From: Rallus limicola
Lineage: Eukaryota > Chordata > Aves > Gruiformes > Rallidae
Length of the DNA: 64,000 nt
Assembly: GCA_022605955.1 (NCBI GenBank)
Contig: JAKCOZ010000005.1
Coordinates: forward strand, 45,746,950 to 45,810,949
Direction: 5' to 3'
The notes beneath the pieces were generated by a model. The model was not told the DNA's origin and made no database searches. It saw only the letters and a program-made list of their open reading frames with translations. Shown here piece by piece: positions 24,477 to 36,250 of the stretch; within the stretch, counting starts at the first letter, position 1; each line of letters opens with the position of its first letter. Position numbers and translations under genes: made by a program.

Positions 24477-27400
24477 ACAAGAACAGAGACCCAGAGACAT
24501 GGAGAAACTAAATTACTTATTCTGTGCACTTAGCAATCAGCAACATTTACAAACAAGTTAGTTTGGAAAGTACATTTACATTTACTTGTGGAGGAGAGTC
24601 AGCTTTGGAACTCTAAATAATGAGGCATAGTCAAACAGTCACACCAGCAATTTGGAGATGGTGTCCCTCTAAAACTATGAGCATTTCAGTAAACAGCATT
24701 ATGCTTAGAATCACTCCTTGATTATATTTCATGCAAATGGGCAAATCTCATTGCTGTACTGGATGATTATTTATCCAAATAAAATATTTAATTTCTAGAT
24801 AGCAGGAGTCCTCTTGGTGTGAGCAGCCTGCTCACAAACACCGCACTGGGGCACAGTGCTGGGCAGTTGAAGCTCCCAGCCATATCTAGTCCCTCTCCTC
24901 TGATGTCTAAGAATCCACATTTCCCACAATTCATCTTTAAGAGAAATTATTTGCATGCACATCCTTGCTTCTGTTTTTGTTTAAAAAGAAAAAGAGGGGA
25001 GAAGAGGTTTCTGCACAACACTTCTGTCCTTTACACTACTCTATTGTCACTGAGCTGCATCTTTTGTAATGTAGAATCTGAGAACATGGTCAAAGCAACC
25101 CTTCTTGCCAGAGATAGAAGCTACAATCGCCTTGTCCACATGTTTCAAACCCTTAGCCATGCATTTTTAAACACGGTCACAGTTTTATACCCACTCGTTT
25201 TTATAGACCTTTGTGGTACGTGGGTTGGGCTGGGTGTTAAACATCAACACCTTGAACTGTTTTATGTAAACAAGGCCTGGTCCCTCAACATTTTAAATGC
25301 CTAGCAAAGCAGCCATTATTTTAAATGGAGTATGTTGTATGATGCACCTGCAGCCATTTCTATATCCTAGAGGGAAAATGTGAGCAGTAGGGTGATTAAT
25401 CAAAAAAAAAAAATTAAATAATAATGCAATTTAAAGATTAAAAAAAAACAACTTTTGTCCCAAACAGGAGAAAGCAGTTCAGAAAGGAAACAAGACAGCA
25501 GCTAGCATGTTATCAGAGCAAGGGAATCAGCAACAGAGATCAAAATGGTGTCTCAGCATACTAGTGTTGACAATGCCTATGAGTCCCAGCTCTCAAAAAG
25601 ACCACAGCAGCAGCTCTGATGCAACACAGCCAGTCAGCAGCAGTTTACTTGCAGGGTGCAACAGGAAACCCTCACATTTATCAGCTCTGCTCCCTCATCA
25701 GTATATGTCACTGCACTCCATAGAAGCTAGTACTGTGTTAATTTATCAGCAAATCGAAAGCAGAATAAAAATGCAACTTCTATCTTCTTTTTAGTCATTT
25801 ATTTCCTTCAGTGCTTTATTTTTCACCCTACATGATAAAATGTAAGAGTTTGTAGCTTGAAATACTGGAAAGTAAATGAAGGAAAAGGTAAATCCAGATT
25901 AAGCTCTTGTTTGGTACAAGTGTATAAGCCCTGTTACTACAATCAATCCAGCATGTCAGTTATTTGGACCTGCAGACTCCTGTTACTCCTGAAGATTTCC
26001 TCATCACAATCAGATTGGAGGAGCTTTCCAGCATATCCCTGGAACGTGGGCTCCAAATTGCTTTTTATTCTTGTGATAAAGGAAGGTTATGCCCAGAGCA
26101 GACAGGCTTGTTTCTCCTCTCTGAAGTTCTCACTTGCAGAAGCTGATTGAAATGCAGTAAATGTGTGAAATAGCACATATGAAATGCAATCCAAAACCAG
26201 CAAGAGTTGGGTTCCAGTTTGCTAGGAAGAGAACTTGGTGTCTTCATGGATTCATTGCCTGAATCCCAACTGTCAGTCTTTTTTATTTACTGGCACATTG
26301 GCTCTGGCATTGGGCTGGTACATATCAGCTTGTCTCCACAAAAGTGGAAGACATACACCTTCTGAACTAATTTATTTAATTAAATGGCTAGAGGTCAAAA
26401 ATAAAGATATTTAATCAGGTGGGTTTTGAAGCTAAGACAGAAAAGATAAACTACTTCCACAAAATCAAAAGAATTAATATGCTTTCTTTATCTGAGGATT
26501 TTCAACTTAGCATCTCAAAGCAGGGAAAGGAGAGGCAAAACTTAGTGCAGTTTCACTGGTACGCATGTGTAGCAGTGGTTTATTACCACACAAACAATAT
26601 TGCATGAGAGTTCACAGCCATGAGCAGAAAAAGCATATAGCTGAAACCAAAGGAGATGGCACCATGTAATACACACGCACTGTATAAATAGCTCATGGTT
26701 TACAAGCTGAATAGGTCTCCTAGTTCTGTAATGAACACAAGTGGTCAGGGTGTTGGCTTGCATCTCAGATGAAAACTGCCCTGGAGCCAATATCCTTAAC
26801 ACTATGTTGGATTCGTGTTAACACAAAGGGAAAGGTGTCACCTGCAAAGTCAGCAGCACCTGCTTCTGCAGCAGCACATCAGGGAGTTCACTGGAAATCT
26901 TTTCTTCAAGAGAAGAGTGACCCGACCTTGCTTATGGATTGTATCCCAATTAAAGCACAGACTAAGACAGCAGTTTCAGAACAAAAAGTGAAAGAAGGAA
27001 GGGCAGCATGATTTCTCTTCATTTACCCAAAAGACAGAAATGAAAATTGTTCTTTGTGCTACCATTATGTAATGATTCAGTTTCAAGAAGACAGTGATGT
27101 TTTTACCTCTAGTTTCTTACTCTCAAGAAAAGCCAAATGTTACATGTTATATATGTATAATAGCATTTTTAAATTGCATTTTTGGTTAATAGCACACTTC
27201 ATAAACAAACATCCTGGAACAGTTTTTATATATCTTTTTGAAGAAATCTACCAAGTCAGTTCCTCTTCAAGGAAGTCCTTCTCCAAGTCAAAGAACTTTT
27301 GCAAGCTCTGGCTGGAGAACATGTGAAATGTGACATGCCAACATGTTCTCTGTTTGAGCATGCTCTACTGGAAGCCAGACCTGTGTAGGAAACAAAGATC

Positions 27401-27939
27401 AGAGCTCTGTTCTGTGTGGTTTTTACCTAGGGGTCTTGAGGGGAAAAAAAAAAAGAACCAACTGTCAAGAGCAAATCATCAAAAAGCAGATATAAATCAA
27501 ACTGCTGAGTTCAAATCATGCCTAAATAGTTTGCCTATGATGATAACATCAGAAAGATAAAGAATGAACGGTTAACTTCATTCAATCCCACTTAAAAATG
27601 TGGCTGTGGTAGGACAGTAACTACACACCAAACAAAAGATGCTTGTGATAAAGTTATGCTCCTAAATACAGACCATCGAGTCAATGAATGTTTACTTAAG
27701 TACTTATCATCTAAAGAAGGAGCAGAGAAAACCATCAACATAACCAAAAGCTTGTGACACCAATTTGCATCCAGTTCCAAGTACATGTTTTATTTATTTT
27801 CAATCAGGATCAATCAGGAAAGAAAATAATCAATGAAGTTGTAGTCATGAGTGGTATTTGGCCATCTGGGGGCCCCAGTATCTCTCGGCCTGCAGTGGAG
27901 GCAAGGGAAAAAAATTTTTTTCAAGAGCACGGAGGAGCT

Positions 27940-28260
27940 CCATATGGTTGAGATCAAAGGTGTTGCTGGGTGCATGGTTCTGCTTTATTGCCAGGCACTG
28001 CTGTTAATTAGAAAACAAGATCAGAGGCAGTATTAAAATCCAATTAAATTGATATGAACAGATTGCCAAGTGATGTTCACTAATGTATAATTGAGCACCA
28101 TGCAAATTTCGGTGGCTGCCTTTTGTTTTTTCTCCCCTCACTCTGGAATGAATGATGAAGCTATGAAGTTTTTCCTCGTTGTAAAAGATAAACAAGTTAA
28201 TGCACTGATCTGGGGGGTATTGCTTCAGTGATTGATGAAAATGAGAGTGGAATATTAATG
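27940..28260. promoter_or_regulatory. candidate conserved non-coding element (octamer and homeobox sites)
   Basis: A non-repetitive block holding a perfect octamer ATGCAAAT (28100-28107, POU-type site), a TAATTA core (28005-28010) and further AT-rich homeobox-like words (ccaattaaattgatatg). Local CpGs are retained. Motif combination and texture resemble vertebrate developmental enhancers; no conservation data are available here. Confidence 0.35.
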
Positions 28261-28317
28261 CGTGACTTTTGGGGGGCTTCTTTTATAATCTTGTTTTGTT
28301 CTTCATTTTTTTTATTA

Positions 28318-28330
28318 TTGTTGTTGTTGT
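28318..28330. repeat. (TTG)n microsatellite
   Basis: About four TTG units followed by imperfect TTATTCTTG. Confidence 0.8.
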
Positions 28331-28545
28331 TATTCTTGTTATGGTGGTATTCAAGTACATGTGCAGATCCTTCATCATTCCATCATTTCAGATACAGAGA
28401 GGTTCCTTTGTAGCTGGAAATTTGATTCAAACAATTACAAAACCATGAATATTTCAAGTGACAGGCCTACTACCACTGGAAATTAACTTTTTCCAAGAAC
28501 TATATAGACTTTATACCATATATCTTTGTTTAGAATCCGCACCTT

Positions 28546-28650
28546 CTATTAAATTTAATTACTTCCCTGTGCAGCTTTATATTGAGGGCGACTTCAAAAC
28601 GAGGGCAGTAGCTATTAAATTTAATTACTTTCCCCTGCGGCTTGCATAGT
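28546..28650. repeat. diverged 66-bp tandem duplication
   Basis: A 15-bp word, ctattaaatttaatt, occurs at 28546-28560 and identically at 28612-28626, 66 bp apart. Similarity continues about 18 bases in each copy (acttccctgtgcagctt versus actttcccctgcggctt). Each copy contains the 12-bp palindrome attaaatttaat. The unit also carries CpGs unusual for this window. Confidence 0.7.
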
Positions 28651-31600
28651 AAAGGTGCATGGTTAAGGTGCAGCTACTAAACGAGCGTAGCTTCTAAACA
28701 AAGATAGACAATATTTATACCACGTATATATTTCTTCTTCCATATCTATCTGTCTTTAATATACACTTTAAGTGCATGCGTATACATAATGCAGGTACAT
28801 AGTGAAGTGAAATTATTCATGCAAAATCTTAAATTTTATGCTAAAATCTGCAATACTTAAACTGGATGTCCACTTCTTTTTGTCTTTGAGTGGCTCCCAT
28901 GGTTCCACTCACAATTCACAGAGAGTTCAATGTGACCAACCTTAATAAGGAATAATGTTCCAGATTGTAAAATTCATTTAGATTTTGCAGAAATTCTGTC
29001 ATCTTTTGGAAAACATGCATTTTTGTACAAAGCCTACTATAAGGAATAACTGTAGATAAATGGTAACTGTCACCTTTTTAAACCTAATATATTAGTATCA
29101 TTGTGTTTTATCTAATCTATCATTTGCTAACTGTGAAGATGCATTGATGTAAAAGCTGGTTTTAAAAACAGGTTCAAAGTTGATGCATAAAAGACCAACA
29201 AATCAAACAAGGCTATGTCTGACATAGTGTTCATGAGATATTTGTAGAGCTTTCAGAAATTGTTTATATTCTCTTTAAAGGAGAACCCATTTAATCAAAT
29301 AATGTTAGTTATGCATGTGAGCAGATCAACAGAACTGTTGTTGCATTTGTGCTTGCAGAGAGACATGAAATTAGGTTTGCCTTACCTGTGCTCACCAATG
29401 CAAGGAGTAAAATGCAAGTAACATTATGGGAATAGGCAGAGGGAAGGGTAGGCAGTACCAAACAGGTCAGGCTTTTACCCCTTCATTCCATTTTTGATAG
29501 ACACCGTAGGACATTAAGCTGTCAATACAATTGTATCACAGTGGGTCCCATACGACTTTTGAATAATTGCAAAGCACCCCCTGCCCACATAAGGCAGAAA
29601 GCAGTGGTAGGAATTTGAGTAGCATCTCTATCTTTTAAGTGACAAGAATCCTTTGCAACATTAATATAAAATGTTGGAAACTGTTACAACATAAGGAAAT
29701 TAACAAGCAGTGATGTGTTGGATGCAGCTCCAAAATAATTTTCAAGAACCTGATGCTGCTTCAGCATTAGTGGAACAGGAAAGGGGAACTGGGAACATTA
29801 AGAATGTTTAGTGTTCTACCTAAAACATTTTAGAAAGTAGCTTTATTTAGAAACAAGAACAACTTACTCCCAAGCAAAAATGCTCTTTTACATAAATAAT
29901 TGAAATGATGATCAGAATAAACTGTATCTACTTAAAATTCTGCGAGCAAACACAGGTGTTATAAATGTTTTCTTAGAAACTTTTAAAAACTAAAATCAAC
30001 TTAAAATATTTTTGAGGGAAGATTTTATATTCCTTTTATCCTCATTTTTCAAAAAAGTAATGGAAGGAATATAAAATTAAAAACTGGAAGGTGTTTTCAT
30101 TAGTTTGGTATTAGTATTTTATGGGTTTGGGGATTTCTCTTTGTCCTTCCCACTCTGGTTATCACTTTTTTCTTGTCTTTTTTCAGGTAATACCTGTCAA
30201 GTTTTTCCAGCAAATATACAATACCTAAGAATACTGCACCAAAAATTATTAGAGGACCAAATAAATAAGGAAACCCTTATGATGGAAACATAATACTTTT
30301 ATGTTTCTGCTTTGTTGTTTCAGAAAGCTCTAATAGAAACCATTTTGACATCTCATTGAAGAATGTTGCTTTAACATTTCCTTGCCTGACAGAGAGTTTT
30401 GGTTAAGGTGTTAATAAACCGTGCTAGAGGATCCATAACTCATTCCTTGCCAAATGCCTAAGTTCAGTAGGAAGACTTCATTAATCAATGGATTTTGCAA
30501 ATAACCATCAAGAGAAATGAACCCAGGTCCTGAACCGGAACATGTTATGTCCTTTCTCTTTATAGGTTAGGCAATACAGCATGACACAAAGAAAGCAAGA
30601 GTTTTGTCTGAGTGCACTCTTCCTCTATTCTGTCCTTTGGGGAAAGACCTGTTTAAGTATTTATTGTCTGCTTGTACAGCTTTTTGGGTCCTTGGATCCT
30701 CACTGTGATGTCAAAGAATTACTGTAATACAGAGAAAGAGAAAAAGAATGAAGAGTAGAAGGAGTAATTAGAGGAGGAAAGACAATGAAACGTGTTACTC
30801 AAGAAGAGATCATCAATTTACCCGCAGTTATATTAATGTGGTGTCTGAGACACCAAATTTCCTTCCAAGACCTACAGAAGGAGATGACAGCTATTACAGA
30901 TGTGTGATGCTCTTGCAGCAAGTCTATGCTACTGGTTGTAATTTAGCCATAGTGGTGCTGTGGTCACAGAGGTTAACCCAGTTAACTCATTTCAAATTAG
31001 CTGAGTCTTTCTGCATAGCATGGCACTGAGCAATGATGACTACCCTGGAAGAGCATTTCTGCATGTGAAAACATGTACAAATATGGACTTTTTGAAGGAG
31101 ACCACTGAATTTTATGATGATGGAAACGTGAGCTAGAGAAATCACGCATCTAGCTGAGGTAACATAAAAGCGAAATTTCAAGGATAACTTCCCCTATTCC
31201 TTATAATAGCTAACTTCTAGATTTTTTCTAGATTTGTTATGTCACCATAATATATGATCCTAAATTCCATTAAATAAATGCATATATGTCGACTTTAGTG
31301 TACTCTGAATGCTTTTTTGCTTTCAAACAGTAGCAAGGTTTGTTTTCTGACTGTGTGAAAGCACTTGCATTGATCTCACTTTTTTCTCACAAAGCAGAGA
31401 AACAAGATTCAGGATAACACTTTGTTCTGCTGTATGTCCCTCCACCTCTAGGGGCAAACCACCGGAGTATGTTTAAAGGACTCCACAGTGGAAATTAAAT
31501 TAATTTCTTTACAACTAGTCAACATGGCAATTGGTGTGGGTACAATGGATAAGCTCTTTTTTACTTTCTTAGTGCAAGGCTTTCCCTTTGAACTCCATGG

Positions 31601-31739
31601 TTCATTATCACCCAAGCTTTACATATTGGATGACAAGGATAATTTAATACTACTCTGTCAGTGGCTTTACTGTGAAGTTTGCCTTTAACGGAAAGCTAAC
31701 TGCTGATCTTCAGACACAAAGCCCAGGAATCTATCAGCA

Positions 31740-32080
31740 GAGTTCAAAATTAGCTGAGATCTGACGGCCTGAGGCCACCCTGGTAACTAATGGCAATTTT
31801 ACAATCATTAGTTTTTGCCTGATGGGCCACCAGTAAGTGGGACCACGATCATGACCCAAATCTAAGAAAAAGGCCTCCGGGCCCAGTTTTTTGTCAGATT
31901 ATGGCTTTACTTACCTAAGCTGGTTTTATCTTATTACAGTGTGTAAGCTGTGGTAAGCTTGATACAGGCAGGATGGAAGAAAAGAAATCAACCTAACCTT
32001 AGCAGGGTATTAATCACAGGCAAAGGGTTGGGAGAAAGATCTGGGGTATAAATCAGTATCATCCCTGCTGGTCACTACTT
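31740..32080. promoter_or_regulatory. candidate conserved non-coding element with AP-2-type palindrome
   Basis: A moderately GC-rich, non-repetitive block in AT-rich DNA. It includes GCCTGAGGC at 31767-31775, which fits the AP-2 consensus GCCNNNGGC. No coding frame runs through it. Regulatory role is inferred from texture only. Confidence 0.25.
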
Positions 32081-32336
32081 GATGAGGTATAGATTTGAAT
32101 CCAATTTTGCCTTTTTATATTCAATTGGAAATTGGCAAACAGTAAATAAGATGAAGGATTTCTATTTTGAAAATAAGTTTCCTAGCTGAACACTTTAGTT
32201 TCTATACTTTCCTAATAGTCTGTTTTAAAATGTTTTCAGAGAGGACAAAATGCTCTATTAAAAAAAAAGTTCTAGTCCTTACTTCTGGGATGACTTTTTG
32301 TTTTTCAACTAATGACTACATCATGTGCAAACTTCA

Positions 32337-32355
32337 GGGGGGCGGAGGGAGGAGG
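32337..32355 (+). repeat. G-rich patch
   Basis: G-runs of 6, 3 and 3 with GGA steps in between; a weak G-quadruplex candidate. Confidence 0.4.
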
Positions 32356-33434
32356 GAAATGACACCTTGCTTTCATTTGCAAATGCTTTTCAATTACAAG
32401 AAACGAGGGTAGGGTTTCTGCGTTGAGGCTGTGGGAAAATTTTAATGCTGAATAATTTCAGTGAAAGCAAAACCAGTTGGGTTTTTTTGGGTTTTGGTTG
32501 TTGTGTTTTTTTTGTTATAAGGTATTGCTGGATAGAAACAAGTTTCCCAACCATTGCTTCTTTTCAGAAATTAACATGACAGAGCATGAGCCCATGGATA
32601 ACAGTTTCAGCTCTGCATAGAGAGAAAAAACATCAGGTTTTAGAGGTGTTCAGAACCTGTTTTCAAAGAGCATTAGACGACATATTGCAACCTCTCTTCG
32701 TGTTTCTGCTGAGCCAAATAATCTTTGTTTGACTAACACCTCTCTTTGAAAGTCTTAGGATTTGGGGTGAGGGACAGGTTGACTACTGAAAAGAGTGATG
32801 GTGGATGAGAAACTGACTCCCAGGTGATGCATGTAAGTAAGAGGATAACAGCCAAAGAAAAGGGTGGTGTGTCTGCATGGGAAATACCATCTAAATAGTA
32901 TTAGTACAAGAGGGGGGGAGGGAAGGTGTATGTTTGTCTACTAGAAAAATATAGGCACAGGTTTCTGGTAAGTAGAGTGAAATTGTGGAATGCATGAGCT
33001 TGTGGAAATGAGACACAGATCTTGTCACTTATCTCATGCACAATTTTTCTGTGATTTCTTTTTTTCAGCTGTAAATAAAATTCAGCTTTGTCTACCCAGT
33101 ATTTCAGTAGTGTAAGAATTATTTGCAAAGTGTCTTGTCACTCAGGGCTATAAGACAACATAAGTACAAATTACTACTGATACCAAAAAGAGAGATTTAA
33201 CACAGATTTTCTTATCAAACCAAATAATATAGAATGTCTCAATGTATTTCCCAATCTCATGAAGCTATTTTCTTTACCCACTTTTGCGCTTGCCTTATCT
33301 CCTCTAAATTTCCCTTAAACATCCTCTACAAACACTTTAGCACAGAACATGAAGGTAGATTAACAGTCTAAACAACCAGCATGGTCAATTCTACTATTCC
33401 TGTGGCTTCTGTCTTACATTTAGATTGTAAATTT

Positions 33435-33460
33435 GGGGGGGTAAGGGGAGGTGGGATGGG
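33435..33460 (+). repeat. G-quadruplex candidate
   Basis: Four G-runs (33435-33441, 33445-33448, 33453-33455, 33458-33460) with loops of 3, 4 and 2 bases, which satisfies the usual four-tract pattern. Confidence 0.65.
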
Positions 33461-35789
33461 ACAGAAATGGAATAATAATCTTTTTGTCTATTCCTACAAC
33501 ACTATAATTGATCCACAATTGTCTTCCAGGTGCAATAACCTTAGTAAACAGAAGGCAGCTAAACTATTTCATTAGTATATTCAGACATGTAGAAAAAATA
33601 ATTCTGATCACTGGGAGGCAATGAAATACCATTGTGTCCTCTTTGTGTGAGATTGTACTACTTTTATTTAAATACGTTTGCAGTGACAGATAGTTAAAAA
33701 TTTTTCTGACTTGCCAAACCCAAATGGTATTTCTCATCTGAACTTTGTCCACATTTGGGTGCTACATAGTGCTCAAAACTGTGAAAAGAGATCCATCTTC
33801 AACAGCACAGACCCATCATAAATGCATCCACCAAGGAAACTGTCAAGAAGAAACAGGCAATGGACACTCAGGCACCAAGTATAACTCAAAGTCCTTCTCT
33901 TGCCACAGTGACATCGGATGGCAGTACATTCATGGTGAAAATGAGCAGGAGTGCAGCCAGGCACTCTCCAGGAGGTGAACAGGTGGTCACAGACTGCCAG
34001 AGAGCTGTCACCCCATCGGCTAAAGGGGAACAACACATGGGTTGCTGAAATTAAGACAATTCCAGCCCAGAATTTGACACTTTCTTACTAAAAGTAAGAA
34101 ACAGGTCACAAAGTCACAAATTATCACCTCTTACAAATCCTGGTGCTGTAGCATCCATTGCTAGGCTTTGGTTTATTCTCCTGGATCTTGTTTGGGGCTA
34201 AAAATCGGTGAGCATTTATTTCTGTCACTCACAGAGGAGCTAGGACTGTGAACCCACACAGGAGTGGGTTTATTGAGAAAGAAGTTGCCATTCAAAAGTT
34301 GAACTGTGGTTCAACTATTTTCGAGAAACATAAGCCGATAACACAGTATTTTTCTTCCTAGTGAATATGCTTGATGGCTACTGCAAGAAAACTGAAGGTT
34401 TATCTAAATGATCATACACTTTCCGGTATCTGTGGGATGAAGTGAGGAAAGAACAAGGATGTTAGGTGAGAGAGGTGGAAAGTGTTCTGGTACTTTTTTC
34501 AAACCAGTTCTATGGCTTGAATGAGAACTACTCACCTGGACTGGAACATTTTCAAGCAATAAATGAGCACAGTGACTAATGCTGAAATCAAAGCGAGGCA
34601 CCTCTTACACAACCTACCCACACATTTAGTTGGGTTCAGAAACACTGGTCTGCTCTTAATGGCCTAATCTCAGATCCTCTCACCTACTCCCAGCCTTGGA
34701 AGGCAGGGAGAATTTGGTAGCTGCTGACGAAATAAACCTTGTGGGAGTATGTCTTTCAGACACAGATGGTATTAGTCCTCCTCAACTAATGAGAGCTTGG
34801 CAATCACAAGGGGGACGGGAACTGGGGGAGGGGTGGCTAACCCCAAATGGGAAGGCAGCACTCAGCAGTGAATTTCAGGGGAAAGAAATTCAGTTACCAA
34901 AGTCAGACTTTCTGCAAATTTTGCTTGTTAAAAGGATTAAGTAATTTGGGTTGCTTAAAGAAAACTACTGAATCAACAGTTCTTTTTGCAAATGACACGA
35001 CTATTTTAAAGGGAAAGGCACAGACTGCTGGTGTCATCCTCTAGTTCTGCTAAGACGTAAAAGTCACAAAGAAGACAACAGAACATAGTTTTCACTATCA
35101 TCAGCTACCAATCTGACTCTACATAGCTACAATTTGTAGTTACACCAGCCAATCTTCCTGACATCTCAGTAGTTCTGGACATTTTCTGTCATTTGTAGGA
35201 GGATGGGTTTGATCTTGTAAAAGTCACCTACCTGGTAATGAACCCGCTCTGATTTCTTGGATTTCTGAGAACAGGGGTCCAAATCCTCTTTGTTCACAGA
35301 AGAGCTTAGGTTTCTTTGAAGACTCCAGTCTCGTTCCTTCACAAAAGCAGACCTGGAAGTATGAGTCAACAGCCATTGATGGCAGTGGAGAGATTCTCAT
35401 ATATTTAATTGGAGGCTTGCCCAGTTTCTAATTAACCAATTAAATGGTCTTCCTAACAAGAGTACAAAAAACCCAACCTTACTTCTTCAGAGATACCTAG
35501 AGAATGAAGATGAACAAATTATTCCTGGAAGAGTGGTAGTAATCAGTGGTAGGAGAATCTTTGGAGAAGCTTGAAAGGTTTTTTCAAAAGTTATTTTTAG
35601 CAGGCACCCTAGAAATTATTGATTTTATTTTTACATAATTTTGAATTCTGCTCTTGTATTGTTTATTCCTCCAGTTATCTGCTTTCGAATATGGATGAAT
35701 CCACTGATTAAAAATTAAATATAAATATCAATGTGCTTTATATATTTAGTAACAAACACATACACACACAGGTACAGTATATTTGCATT

Positions 35790-36250
35790 GTTGCCTGGGA
35801 ACAAAATGCCTATTTTTAGTTAATATCAGGTGATTTTAATTTACAAGAGCTACCTCTCCTCTCAGCATTTTAAAGAGCATACACAGAGGCACCTGCATGC
35901 TTCTAACATTTGATGTATCATTAAATATGCCTTCTCACATTTGGCACATAAACCCTGATAAAGTTTCACCTTTTAACGAAATAAATGACTCAATTAACAA
36001 GATGAAAAACAGCAGTGTGGTGGCAGACCCTCTTGGTGGCAAAAAAAAAGGATAAAAAAGAATTATCTCAGCAGGGTGTTAATACAAGGAGCGCCACAAC
36101 ACACAGCGGGCACCTGGTTTGACTGACAGCCACCCAGCAAAGCTGACAGATTTGTCAGCTTGCTGACCGCTGGCTTGAGTCTCTCGCACCACCCTAAGAA
36201 TAAATTGTTGCTCAGGAATGGCTGGGCAAGCACTCACTTGTCTCTGTTAA
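35790..36250. promoter_or_regulatory. candidate conserved non-coding element with TGACAG/TGTCA cluster
   Basis: A 460-bp block of non-repetitive sequence. At 36140-36161 it has a perfect inverted repeat, AAGCTGACA and TGTCAGCTT around a 4-base spacer, next to another TGACAG at 36124-36129. TGACAG is the core of TALE homeodomain factors (MEIS, PREP, TGIF). The left part carries further AT-rich homeobox-like words (actcaattaacaag). Among the regulatory candidates this one has the clearest site architecture. Confidence 0.4.

Noticed and set aside
24490..24530. MIR-like words (acatggagaaactaaattact) after the CR1 tail
   Set aside because: Only one landmark is present and the rest of the MIR order is missing.
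34847..35044. Peptide piece LFANDTTILKGK resembling a reverse transcriptase FADD box
   Set aside because: No other retroelement motif lies on either side in any frame, and the flanking DNA does not match CR1; taken as coincidence.
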